A DNA stretch of 45,070 nt from contig CASEHD010000020.1 in assembly GCA_949287655.1 (NCBI GenBank), forward strand, positions 1-45,070, written 5' to 3'. Shown here one piece after another: positions 37,965 through 45,069 of the stretch. Position 1 is the stretch's first letter. Each line of letters opens with the position of its first letter. Source of the DNA: an uncultured Christensenella sp. (GTDB taxonomy: Bacteria > Bacillota > Clostridia > Christensenellales > UBA3700). A program made the translations under genes and the position numbers. Below the pieces are notes generated by a model, which was not told where the DNA came from, searched no databases, and saw only the letters and a list, made by a program, of their open reading frames with translations.

Positions 37965-38612
37965 TCACCAGACGAATTCAGCTTTCGCCGCTTCGCCGTT
38001 GTCGATAAGTATGTCCTGCGCGGTCATAGATTTGTTGACGGCGGTCACGAAATACGCCCAGTCGGCGATCTCTTCCGCGCTCGCCCACTTGGGGATCAGG
38101 GTCAGCGACATTATCTTATTCCACATTTTTTCATCGTTCATCACCTTCGCGTTGATATCCGTCGTGACGCCGCCCGGCGAAAGACTGTTGGCTGTCGCGC
38201 CGTACTTCGCGACCCTTAAAGCGACGTTCTTCATATACGCGATCACGCCGCCCTTGCTCGCAGCGTATTCGGGAAACTCTGCGCCGGTATGCGCGCTTGC
38301 GGACGCAATGAACAGCACGCTTTTTATTTTGTCCTGAAACGCATACTTTTCCGTGACGCGGATCGTGCCTTTCAGATTGACGTCGATATCCTCGCCGCTG
38401 TCCTGAACGCCCGCGTTGTTTATAAGAGTCTCTACGCCCGTAATTTCGGGAAGCTCTCCCTTTTTTATATCCGCGATAAAATGGGTGTAGTTACCGCTTT
38501 GCACGCTCCCTTCCAGCACGTCTATGCCGACGACCTCGTGACCGAGAGAGAGGAATTTTTCGGCGATCGCCTTGCCTGTTCCGCGACTTGCGCCCGTTAT
38601 CAGTACTTTCAT
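37965..38612 (-). CDS. Short-chain dehydrogenase/reductase in the preQ1-controlled operon
   Basis: 215 aa, a compact classical SDR: ITGASRGTGKAI (cofactor loop), LINNAGVQD, the catalytic Ser in LFIASASAHTG and YAASKGG, then SPGGVTTD. It is FabG-like but shorter. Its ATG overlaps the stop of the transporter gene, so both come from one message controlled by the preQ1 riboswitch. That links it by position to queuosine salvage, a role I do not know for an SDR; it could be unrelated. Confidence 0.8.
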   Translation of the reverse strand: MKVLITGASRGTGKAIAEKFLSLGHEVVGIDVLEGSVQSGNYTHFIADIKKGELPEITGVETLINNAGVQDSGEDIDVNLKGTIRVTEKYAFQDKIKSVLFIASASAHTGAEFPEYAASKGGVIAYMKNVALRVAKYGATANSLSPGGVTTDINAKVMNDEKMWNKIMSLTLIPKWASAEEIADWAYFVTAVNKSMTAQDILIDNGEAAKAEFVW

Positions 38613-39367
38613 TTGACATTCTCCGTTATGCGTTTATTGAATTCGAAATATTCCTTGCCGACCTCTTCTTTTTTCCATTTTCTGCACACGCCGAAACCGA
38701 AACCCGAAAACGCGACTTCGCAAAGAAGCTCTACGACCATTCCGGTAAGCGAGCAAGTCACGCATTGCAGCAGCGACCAGCCGAAAAACACGTGGCTTAC
38801 TATCAGCGCGAAAATCATATTGTCGACGAACTGACCCATCGCGGTAGAGACATATGAACGCAGGAAATACGCCGCCGCGCCGTCCGGATTTTTTCTGAAC
38901 GCAAGACCAATCCCCGCATTGGCGAAATTGTTGACGAGAGAGGACGCGATAAACGCGACCGTGCTTCCCGCCAGCACGTACCATGTGCCGCCGAACGTGT
39001 TGTCTAGCGCGGCGTTTATCTGCGCCCCGCCTTGTTCTACAAACGATTCTCCCCACGTGCCCGGGATAAGGCTCCCCAAAAACATTATCAGACTAAACAC
39101 CAGGTTGACCGCGATCGCGAACAGCGACAGCTGCGTGGCGGCCTTTGGCCCGAAATGCTTTGTCACGATATCCATCGTAAGAAACGCGAACCATGAAACC
39201 GTTATCCCGCAGTCGAGCGCAAGCCAATTAACGCCCAGGTTTATGCTCTTATTGGCGAGAAGATTCATCGAAAATACGCTGAGCACGAAAAAGACCGTGA
39301 CCGGCGCGGGCACGCTTCTTAAAAGCAATATGAAAGATTTGAGTCCGTTTCTGATTTTTGCGGTCAT
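38609..39367 (-). CDS. Queuosine precursor transporter (VUT/YhhQ family)
   Basis: 252 aa integral membrane protein with about six spans. Family marks: NLLANKSINLGVNWLALDCG, the acidic DIVTKHFGPKAA, GSTVAFIASSLVNNF, and MGQFVDNMIFALI. YhhQ/QrtT-type proteins import preQ0, preQ1 or queuine for tRNA modification. The preQ1-I riboswitch in its leader independently supports this substrate. No queuosine synthesis genes are in the window. Confidence 0.88.
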   Translation of the reverse strand: MTAKIRNGLKSFILLLRSVPAPVTVFFVLSVFSMNLLANKSINLGVNWLALDCGITVSWFAFLTMDIVTKHFGPKAATQLSLFAIAVNLVFSLIMFLGSLIPGTWGESFVEQGGAQINAALDNTFGGTWYVLAGSTVAFIASSLVNNFANAGIGLAFRKNPDGAAAYFLRSYVSTAMGQFVDNMIFALIVSHVFFGWSLLQCVTCSLTGMVVELLCEVAFSGFGFGVCRKWKKEEVGKEYFEFNKRITENVK

Positions 39368-39406
39368 TATGCCTCTTTCGTCCGCGACTGACCGACATGC
39401 AAAACC

Positions 39407-39434
39407 AAAACAAAAAGCCGCATGACGCGACCTT
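39407..39434 (-). terminator. Probable expression-platform terminator of the preQ1 riboswitch
   Basis: GTCGC/GCGGC stem (39427-39431 with 39417-39421, one G-U pair) followed on the minus strand by TTTTTGTTTT, six bases past the aptamer. Confidence 0.65.
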
Positions 39435-39439
39435 CTTTT

Positions 39440-39480
39440 CCGTAGTTTTGTTTATAGACAGGATGGTCACGAACTGTCTG
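39440..39480 (-). ncRNA. preQ1-I riboswitch aptamer
   Basis: On the minus strand: P1 AGACAG/CTGTCT, the loop TTCGTGACCATC, and the A-rich tail ATAAACAAAACTA that folds into the minor groove as an H-type pseudoknot. Size, order and tail match type I preQ1 riboswitches. It precedes a VUT-family transporter, a known target. Confidence 0.85.
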
Positions 39481-39494
39481 TTTATTCTGCCAAG

Positions 39495-39523
39495 ATTTTA
39501 GCATTTTTAAATATATTTGTCAA
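39495..39523 (-). promoter_or_regulatory. Promoter of the preQ1-controlled operon
   Basis: Minus-strand TTGACA (39518-39523), 17-bp spacer, TAAAAT (39495-39500). Confidence 0.9.
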
Positions 39524-39543
39524 GCGTAAAAGCGGACTGTCTT

Positions 39544-40482
39544 TCACATATCTTTTACGATGAGCTTTCTTCCGTCCGCGTTTCCTGTTCTCACGCAATT
39601 CGCCGAAAGATCGTCGTACTTCTTATAATAATAAGCCGCGTTTTCGGCGTCGATGCAACAAGAATACGCGGTGACGTCAAGTCCTCCGCCCTGCGTTACG
39701 ACGGCGCCTTTCGTCATTGAGACAGAAGACAGGATATGAAATACCTGAGAGACCTTTTCCCTTACGCTTTCGCCGCAAACCGAGTTTTTCAACGTAAACC
39801 ACGCTCTGACAAAACGGGACGGCGAAGACATGTCCCCCGGTAGTCCGATTGCGCCTTCACCTTCTGAAAAAGTAGTTTTATCTACACGGGCAGATAAATT
39901 TTGCTTATCACTTACGCATAGCCCGTCATATCTTTTTATATTTTCGAGGTGCGTCGGAAAGGGCGGATTGTTGGTAAGCGTCCCCGCCGGGTCGTCGTAC
40001 AGGGATATACCGCTTTGCGTTCTCTCTACGACGAAACTGCCGTTTTTATCCGCGACTATCCAATGCAGCGGCGCGAGCGGCAACCCCTCTTTAAAGGGTA
40101 CTCCGACTATTTCGGTATTTTCAAGAAGCTGTTTCGCTTCGCGGATATCCGCGCATTTTCCCAGCACGTAAGGTATCATTTCGTAAGGAGCAAGCGATGT
40201 CTTTCCCTCTTGTTTCCCGCACGCGTAAACAGCGTTGAACGGAAAATTCAGCCCCGCCATGCACAGCCCTTTTTCGTTGCAGCCGTCCGCATACAGCGGA
40301 TATCCGTCCTCCACCCTTGCCGCGCCTGTCACGGTGTAATGTTTAAGCAGCACGCCAGCCTTCTTGGTCGTCAGCGGAAAATCCCGCGGCATTACCGCGA
40401 TCTTAAACCCCGGGTTGAAATCAATATCCATATTCCTGCCAAAGAACAGCGAATCTTTAATTAATGTGATAACAGTGCACAT
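39544..40482 (-). CDS. Choloylglycine hydrolase family (probable bile salt hydrolase)
   Basis: 312 aa Ntn-hydrolase. After Met removal Cys2 (MCTVITL) is the nucleophile; other family residues are R16 and D19 (GRNMD), N79 (GLNF), the NN in TNNPPF (171-172) and R223 (SPSRFVRA). The NEKGLCMAGLNFP block and VERTQSGI fit bile salt hydrolases, which split taurine or glycine from bile salts, better than penicillin V acylases, but the two are hard to separate by eye. No signal peptide, as expected for a cytoplasmic enzyme. A CGGAGAAAAG site precedes the ATG. It points to a gut habitat. Confidence 0.8.
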   Translation of the reverse strand: MCTVITLIKDSLFFGRNMDIDFNPGFKIAVMPRDFPLTTKKAGVLLKHYTVTGAARVEDGYPLYADGCNEKGLCMAGLNFPFNAVYACGKQEGKTSLAPYEMIPYVLGKCADIREAKQLLENTEIVGVPFKEGLPLAPLHWIVADKNGSFVVERTQSGISLYDDPAGTLTNNPPFPTHLENIKRYDGLCVSDKQNLSARVDKTTFSEGEGAIGLPGDMSSPSRFVRAWFTLKNSVCGESVREKVSQVFHILSSVSMTKGAVVTQGGGLDVTAYSCCIDAENAAYYYKKYDDLSANCVRTGNADGRKLIVKDM

Positions 40483-40672
40483 ATCTTTTCTCCGATAATA
40501 TTTTTGTCATTCCGCTTATTATTATAACCGCGTAGTGCGTTATACAGCCGCATTCCCTGAAAATAAGGCGGGCGAAAGTCCGCGGTTGAGATTCACGTAA
40601 TGTCTCATTCGTTTGCAACCGTGCAGCGTGTTACGGTATAATTATAAATTATGCAGGTGCAAATATCAATGT

Positions 40673-41896
40673 TTATCCGCATAAAAAAATCTCCGCCGTA
40701 AAGCGGAGACGGAATTTATAGAAGACGGTTTTTACATACGGATGCTCCGCCTTTATTACGCAGTTGCATTCGGGGCGCAGTTCCTTTATTTTCTTTTCGA
40801 CCTTTTCCGCGGCTTCCTCGTCGTTTTCCTTGCTGTCCACCGGAATTACGAGGTCGAATATAAGATTGATATGGTTGCCGCCGTAAGTCATTCTGAAATC
40901 GTGTATCGAATAATTTTCGTCTATCTCTTTGACGGTCGCCTTGACAAACGCGTACATCTCGCTTATCTTTTCGTCGTCGACTACTATCGGGTCGAGGTGG
41001 ATCGTGACAAGATATCCGTATTCCTTCTGAAAATCGCGCTCAATATTGTCAATGACGTCGTGAACATAGCTGAAATCACTCTTCGCTGACACCTCTGCGT
41101 GGAAGGATATTATCTGCCTGCCGGGGCCGTAGTCGTGCACCATCACGTCGTGAATGCCGATGACTTCCGGGTATCTCTTTACAAAATCGGATATCTTTTT
41201 GACGATCTCTTTGTCAGGAGAGCCGCCGAGAAGCAGATCTATCGTCTCTTTCGCCGCCTTGATGCCGGTATAGAATATGAACGCGGCGACGAGTATACCC
41301 GCATAACCGTCGATATTGATGTCGGCAAAGCGCGACAACAACGCGGAACCGAAGACGAGGGTCGTAGCGACGACGTCGGATATGCTGTCAAACGACGCGC
41401 CTTTGATCGCCTGTGAATTGATCGTCTTTGCGATCTTGCCGTAGAAGAAGAACAGCCACAATTTTACCAGTATCGCGACTCCCAAAAAGACCAGAGTCAC
41501 TGTGCTTATATCTGTCGCCTGCGGCTCGATTATCTTTTCTATCGACGACCTGAACAGTTCCACGCCGACGAAAATTATAAGTATATCCACGATAAACGCG
41601 GTTATGTACTCCAACCTGCCGTGCCCGAGCGGATGTTCTTTATCCGCATGCTTGCCCGAAAGTCTGAAACCTATCAGCGTGACGACGGAAGAGCCGGCGT
41701 CGCCGATGTTGTTGAAAGCATCCGCGATTATTGCGACAGACGCGGAAAGAATACCTATGACCAGCTTTCCTACGAACAGCAAAAAGTTGGCGATTATGCC
41801 GGTAATGCTCGAAAGCGTCGCATAATTACCCCTTACCTTTGGATCGGTTACGTTTTTTCTGTCCTTGACGAACAGTTTGATAAGCAGATCAGTCAT
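40673..41896 (-). CDS. Cation diffusion facilitator (Zn/Mn/Fe efflux)
   Basis: 407 aa. Six membrane spans (about 25-240) and a C-terminal cytoplasmic domain (about 240-395), as in FieF/MntE-type exporters driven by proton exchange. Metal-site motifs: ADAFNNIGDAGSS in span 2, the HPLGHGRLEYI loop, and ASFDSISDVVATT in span 5. The second site has DAFNNIGD with N rather than H, which often means Mn or Fe rather than Zn. Odd: the last 13 codons run through the transcription terminator and the stop lies beyond its T-run. Confidence 0.9.
   Translation of the reverse strand: MTDLLIKLFVKDRKNVTDPKVRGNYATLSSITGIIANFLLFVGKLVIGILSASVAIIADAFNNIGDAGSSVVTLIGFRLSGKHADKEHPLGHGRLEYITAFIVDILIIFVGVELFRSSIEKIIEPQATDISTVTLVFLGVAILVKLWLFFFYGKIAKTINSQAIKGASFDSISDVVATTLVFGSALLSRFADINIDGYAGILVAAFIFYTGIKAAKETIDLLLGGSPDKEIVKKISDFVKRYPEVIGIHDVMVHDYGPGRQIISFHAEVSAKSDFSYVHDVIDNIERDFQKEYGYLVTIHLDPIVVDDEKISEMYAFVKATVKEIDENYSIHDFRMTYGGNHINLIFDLVIPVDSKENDEEAAEKVEKKIKELRPECNCVIKAEHPYVKTVFYKFRLRFTAEIFLCG
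40683..40709 (-). terminator. Terminator inside the 3' end of the CDF gene
   Basis: 7-bp stem TCTCCGC/GCGGAGA (40690-40696 with 40703-40709) and seven T on the minus strand (40689 to 40683). The stop codon (40673-40675) lies eight bases further, so most transcripts would end without it. Confidence 0.85.
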
Positions 41897-41929
41897 GTCT
41901 ATAGCCTTGAAATTTAATAATTAACATAT

Positions 41930-41958
41930 AGTATAAGATAATATGCTGAATATGTCAA
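41930..41958 (-). promoter_or_regulatory. Promoter of the CDF gene
   Basis: Minus-strand TTGACA (41953-41958), 17-bp spacer, TATACT (41930-41935). Confidence 0.9.
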
Positions 41959-42022
41959 CAAAGCGCGTAATCAAAATGCTTATGCGTAAAACGCTTTATC
42001 TTTCACCGTTGATTTATAAAAG

Positions 42023-42053
42023 CCGAAAAGCGGGTAGAGACTCCGCCCCGCTT
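42023..42053 (-). terminator. Terminator of the lipoprotein gene
   Basis: Stem AAGCGGG/CCCGCTT (42028-42034 with 42047-42053), 12-nt loop, short TTTTC tail on the minus strand. Confidence 0.65.
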
Positions 42054-42094
42054 CTGACAACTCTTATTTTGCCGCACAGCCCTTCCGGACTGTA

Positions 42095-42913
42095 TCAGCT
42101 TCTTAATATATCGCCTATCTTGGTTGCACAGCTTCCTGTAGAATAACACACTCTGCCCACTCTCCTTACGTGTTCCCAGCCGTCCGTTTCCATAGCCCAT
42201 TCTACCGAAGCGGTAAGAAACGCGTAACACGTATCTGAAGGTCCTGTTATCTTATAGCCTTTGATCAGATTTTTATCGGCGTTAAGCGGAGTTTTGCCAC
42301 AGGCGGTAAAAAATTCCGCCGAGAGATCTTGTGTCGGAATGACCTCGACCGTATATGCACTGTCCTTGAAGCCTTCGGGAATCCTTTCAAACGCACTGTT
42401 GATGATCTGCGAATTTATCGGCTCGAAAATATCCTTTACTGCCTGAAGCTGATATTCTGAAAGCAATGCCGTATCTTTGGAGAACGATTTCATAACGACC
42501 AGCTTTTCTTCTGTTATTCTTTCGTTTACTCTGCCGTCCGAATACGTACGTTTAAATCTTTCGCCGATGTTGTAAACGAATTCCCCTCTCTTTTTCAAAA
42601 AGAAATTTCCCGTGGTAAAAGCCATTTTAAAGGTATAGTCGTAAGTCGTATTTATAGTCGAATTTCCGCTTATCGCAACGTCGAGAGCTTCGCCCGAAAG
42701 TTCGCCTTTGCTTTTGACAATTGCGAAAAGCTTTTCCGCCGCGTCGCCGGTCAGATCGTGCCATGTGCCGTTTTCAGCCTGCACCTGGACGTATTCCAGC
42801 TTTGCTTTTTCATCCGTAACGGACGGATCACTGATCTTCATCGTACACGCGGTAAGTCCCGCGCACACCACGACCATTATAGCGGTGATAATCATAATCA
42901 GAGTTTTTTTCAT
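42095..42913 (-). CDS. Lipoprotein of unknown function
   Basis: 272 aa. Signal peptide with lipobox LTAC (Cys at about 23), so it should be lipid-anchored outside the membrane. The mature part is mixed alpha/beta, with an N-terminal segment about an argument-like query (YVQVQAENGTWHDLTGDAA) and several scattered Cys near the C-terminus (CGK, CYAF, CYS, CATK). I recognise no family. A GAGGTGA site precedes the ATG. Single gene with its own promoter and terminator. Confidence 0.8.
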   Translation of the reverse strand: MKKTLIMIITAIMVVVCAGLTACTMKISDPSVTDEKAKLEYVQVQAENGTWHDLTGDAAEKLFAIVKSKGELSGEALDVAISGNSTINTTYDYTFKMAFTTGNFFLKKRGEFVYNIGERFKRTYSDGRVNERITEEKLVVMKSFSKDTALLSEYQLQAVKDIFEPINSQIINSAFERIPEGFKDSAYTVEVIPTQDLSAEFFTACGKTPLNADKNLIKGYKITGPSDTCYAFLTASVEWAMETDGWEHVRRVGRVCYSTGSCATKIGDILRS

Positions 42914-42938
42914 AAAGCGTCACCTCTTTATGCTTTTA

Positions 42939-42967
42939 ATATAGCAAATTATCGCTTTTATGTCAAT
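42939..42967 (-). promoter_or_regulatory. Promoter of the lipoprotein gene
   Basis: Minus-strand TTGACA (42962-42967), 17-bp spacer, TATATT (42939-42944). Confidence 0.9.
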
Positions 42968-43004
42968 ACCGCCGCGTTCCAATTACTGCTTCTTTCAATA
43001 TTAT

Positions 43005-43168
43005 TTCCGCGGCGGCGCATCGACTCGGTTACTACTTCGGCGTAAGGAAAGGCGAAGCCTTGACGGAATAGCGAGGAGCCTGCCCACATAAGCCCGCACT
43101 GCGACGAGCGTCACCTGTGTTACAAGGCAACACGAGGTTCTTACACCTACTGAAGGCGCCACGGCATA
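43005..43168. other. Non-coding GC-rich segment, candidate structured RNA
   Basis: Between the lipoprotein promoter and tRNA-Asn. Read on the plus strand its ends can pair (CCG-C-GGCG near 43005 with CGCC-A-CGG near 43158), and inside are AAGGC-GAA-GCCTT, GACG-AGC-GTC type and CCTGTGTT/AACACGAGG hairpins. Its 3' end is identical to the 3' end of the neighbouring tRNA in the opposite orientation. No promoter I trust on either strand. It could be a degraded tRNA-linked insertion or an RNA gene of unknown class. Confidence 0.35.
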
Positions 43169-43218
43169 AAAAATGAGAGGATAAAATCCTCTCATTATGC
43201 CGTGGCGCCTTCAGTAGG
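43146..43218. repeat. Long palindrome made from the tRNA-Asn 3' end
   Basis: Arms 43146-43168 and 43196-43218 are perfect 23-bp reverse complements, and a further 9-bp stem (43173-43181 with 43187-43195) sits between. Each arm covers the last 16 bases of the tRNA including CCA, plus seven flanking bases. Confidence 0.9.
43169..43195 (-). terminator. Terminator of tRNA-Asn
   Basis: Perfect 9-bp stem ATGAGAGGA/TCCTCTCAT, 5-nt loop, then TTTTTT on the minus strand, seven bases after the tRNA CCA end. Confidence 0.85.
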
Positions 43219-43278
43219 ACTCGAACCTACGACCCTGCGGTTAACAGCCGCATGCTCTACCGACTGAGCTATAAAGGC
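43203..43278 (-). tRNA. tRNA-Asn (anticodon GTT), CCA encoded
   Basis: Cloverleaf on the minus strand: acceptor GCCTTTA/TGAAGGC, D-arm GCTCAGTCGGTAGAGC, anticodon stem TGCGG/CCGCA with loop CTGTTAA (anticodon GTT), T-arm GTAGGTTCGAGTCCTAC, discriminator G and genomic CCA. 76 nt. It is the only tRNA I find in the window. Confidence 0.95.
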
Positions 43279-43361
43279 TCGCAACGTGATTATTATATTA
43301 ATATATGCCGCGCGTTTTGTCAAGAGTTTTAATAAAAAATCACGGCATTTTTTTATCTGTT

Positions 43362-43892
43362 TTATTTCTTGTCGGGCTCTGCCGGGGTATCCCCTTTTTC
43401 CTTCGCGTTCTGCAAAGATATCAGAAGCATTTTGGACTTTATTCCGTAATTTATACCCAGTCCCGCAATCGCGACCATCATCGCAATGCCGATTAGATTG
43501 ATTATGCCGACCTTCTCGATATAGTATCCGCCCGCTTCAATCTCTTCCGCGCTGATAAAACGGACGATATTGAAATTGTGACAAAGCGCCATTGCAAAAC
43601 AACCGATGTTTACCGAAAGAAGGATGCCGCAAAGCATATCGCGGCGCAGCTTCGTCATCTCTCTTTCGTTTTCTGCGGTTATGTTGTAAGAAAATACCTT
43701 CGGCGTAGGATTTACGATCAATGCAAGCGCGATCGCCGACCACAGGATATTCATTCCCACCGCCCACAAAAACGCAGTGCCGAGGTCGTCCAGCACGAAA
43801 AACAACACGACTTCGGTCAGCATCCACAGCGCGAATACGCCCGCCGACAAACCGCAAAGTATTTTATGATTTTTGCTAAGGGAATATTTCAT
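43362..43892 (-). CDS. Four-span membrane protein of unknown function
   Basis: 176 aa. Hydrophobic segments at about 11-33, 39-60, 86-105 and 125-148, a charged loop with NEREMTKLRRD between spans 2 and 3, and a hydrophilic C-terminus (KEKGDTPAEPDKK). Family not recognised. GGCGGAGG precedes the ATG. A consensus promoter lies just upstream, and the next gene upstream encodes a similar small membrane protein; they may form a pair. Confidence 0.7.
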   Translation of the reverse strand: MKYSLSKNHKILCGLSAGVFALWMLTEVVLFFVLDDLGTAFLWAVGMNILWSAIALALIVNPTPKVFSYNITAENEREMTKLRRDMLCGILLSVNIGCFAMALCHNFNIVRFISAEEIEAGGYYIEKVGIINLIGIAMMVAIAGLGINYGIKSKMLLISLQNAKEKGDTPAEPDKK

Positions 43893-43919
43893 TATGCCTC
43901 CGCCTAAACGACTAAATTG

Positions 43920-43948
43920 ATTATACCACCGCGCACGAGTTATGTCAA
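43920..43948 (-). promoter_or_regulatory. Promoter of the 176-aa membrane protein gene
   Basis: Minus-strand TTGACA (43943-43948), 17-bp spacer, TATAAT (43920-43925). The TGA stop of the upstream gene lies inside the -35 box. Confidence 0.9.
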
Positions 43949-44283
43949 ACGTTGAGTTTGTTGCTCATCGCGGTAAAGATAAGCAGTATCGTCGCCATCT
44001 GCACGAAAGCCAGGATTGCAGCCGTAAAGCATGTAATAAAATTGTCGACGTGGAAAATTATGCACAGCGCGGGCACCGCAACGTAGAATACCACGCCCAG
44101 AATGATTGCTGCAAGCGCGCAACCTCTGACCTTTTTTGAATGATTTTTCGCCACTGCGCGGTAGTTTTCTATCTCGTCGTCCGTCATACCCTTCGGGAAG
44201 TCGGTATGCCTTGCCAAAGTGTACACCCCGATGAACAGAGAGATAAGAAGAAGCGAAGCGTTGATTACGATCGAATATATCAT
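43945..44283 (-). CDS. Three-span membrane protein of unknown function
   Basis: 112 aa. Hydrophobic segments at about 3-23, 54-75 and 82-105, with the polar stretch GMTDDEIENYRAVAKNHSKK between the first two. Family not recognised. An AGAGGACG site precedes the ATG, and a TATAAT about 25 bases upstream suggests a promoter with a weak -35. Together with the next gene it forms a small two-gene membrane module upstream of tRNA-Asn. Confidence 0.7.
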   Translation of the reverse strand: MIYSIVINASLLLISLFIGVYTLARHTDFPKGMTDDEIENYRAVAKNHSKKVRGCALAAIILGVVFYVAVPALCIIFHVDNFITCFTAAILAFVQMATILLIFTAMSNKLNV

Positions 44284-44581
44284 AACGTCCTCTGTTTAAA
44301 AATATTATATCATATACCGACCGCAAATAAGTGCGTTCAAAACGATTTTAACGGAATATTACAAAAATTTAACATACAGCTTGCAAATTCACCGCGAACT
44401 ATTCCGCGCTTCGCTCAGCAAGAAACGCCGAAACCGCTGCGTTTAGTCGTCGCAAGCTCCTCATATTCGCGGCGGTTTATGTTTCCCATTACTATATCCC
44501 TTCCGACAAAAAGTCTCGCCTTGACTCAACTTTTTGCAAGGTACTTCCGGGAAAAACGTGGTTTTCCCCGAAAGGATATAT

Positions 44582-44778
44582 GGTTACAATAAAAAAGGAA
44601 GCAATTTTTGTAATAAGTTTTATAAAAGAATCTATTTATTCCCAAACCGCGGAGAATAGTGCAGATTTTGCACGTGCAAGTGCGAGTAAGCAATCCAGTG
44701 TACTTTCGTACACGATTGCGATACGAGTCACGCAGTCAGGGTAAAATATGTGCTGTTATCCACGGTTTGGTTGTAACC
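44582..44778. repeat. 197-bp unit bounded by GGTTACAA/TTGTAACC, long imperfect hairpin
   Basis: Starts GGTTACAA (44582-44589), ends TTGTAACC (44771-44778). From CCAAACCG at 44643 to CGGTTTGG at about 44763-44770 it is one long imperfect inverted repeat around the hairpin at 44690-44719. It is followed by GGC-ATTC-TTATCTCCCGGG, as is the next unit. Confidence 0.65.
44690..44765 (-). repeat. 76-nt structured module, copy A
   Basis: Minus strand, from CCGTG at 44765 to the 30-nt hairpin at 44719-44690 (GCAATC, GTGTAC, loop GAAA, GTACAC, TG, GATTGC). It aligns without gaps to copy B at 52 of 76 positions, and all three changed stem pairs are compensatory. Confidence 0.7.
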
Positions 44779-44913
44779 GGCGATTCGACATTTATCTCCC
44801 GGGCCGTGTCCTTGTTGACTTAACGCTCGCATCGTTATTTTCTGCGCTCATTCAGCGTTGTTCTACTCGCTAAGACGTCCTTGACTGTCCACGCCCCGTT
44901 ATTAAGTATCATA

Positions 44914-44964
44914 GGTTACAAAACAAAAAGGAGCTATTTCGTAACTCCTTTTTGTTTTGTAACC
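44914..44964. repeat. 51-bp unit: perfect 20-bp inverted repeat, bidirectional terminator-like
   Basis: GGTTACAAAACAAAAAGGAG (44914-44933) with its exact reverse complement at 44945-44964, 11-nt loop. The A/T runs make it look like a terminator on both strands. Same GGTTACAA bounds as the 197-bp unit, and the 5' part of that unit (from 44582) is a decayed version of this sequence. Confidence 0.8.
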
Positions 44965-44993
44965 GGCATTCCGCCCTTATCTCCCGGGAACAG

Positions 44994-45069
44994 CCGTGTA
45001 TAACGGCACACCTTCCGCCCTGTCTGCGAGTCGGTCTTCGCGTTCGTTTACATCAGTAAACTGGAACGC
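44994..45069 (+). repeat. 76-nt structured module, copy B
   Basis: Plus strand, from CCGTG at 44994 to the hairpin at 45040-45069 (GCGTTC, GTTTAC, loop ATCA, GTAAAC, TG, GAACGC). It ends one base before the window edge, so the element may continue. Confidence 0.7.

Noticed and set aside
43005..43168. 6S RNA, SRP RNA or tmRNA
   Set aside because: I looked for the central-bubble pairing of 6S, the GNAR-type SRP tip and the tmRNA acceptor pairing; none is convincing, so it is listed only as an unassigned structure.
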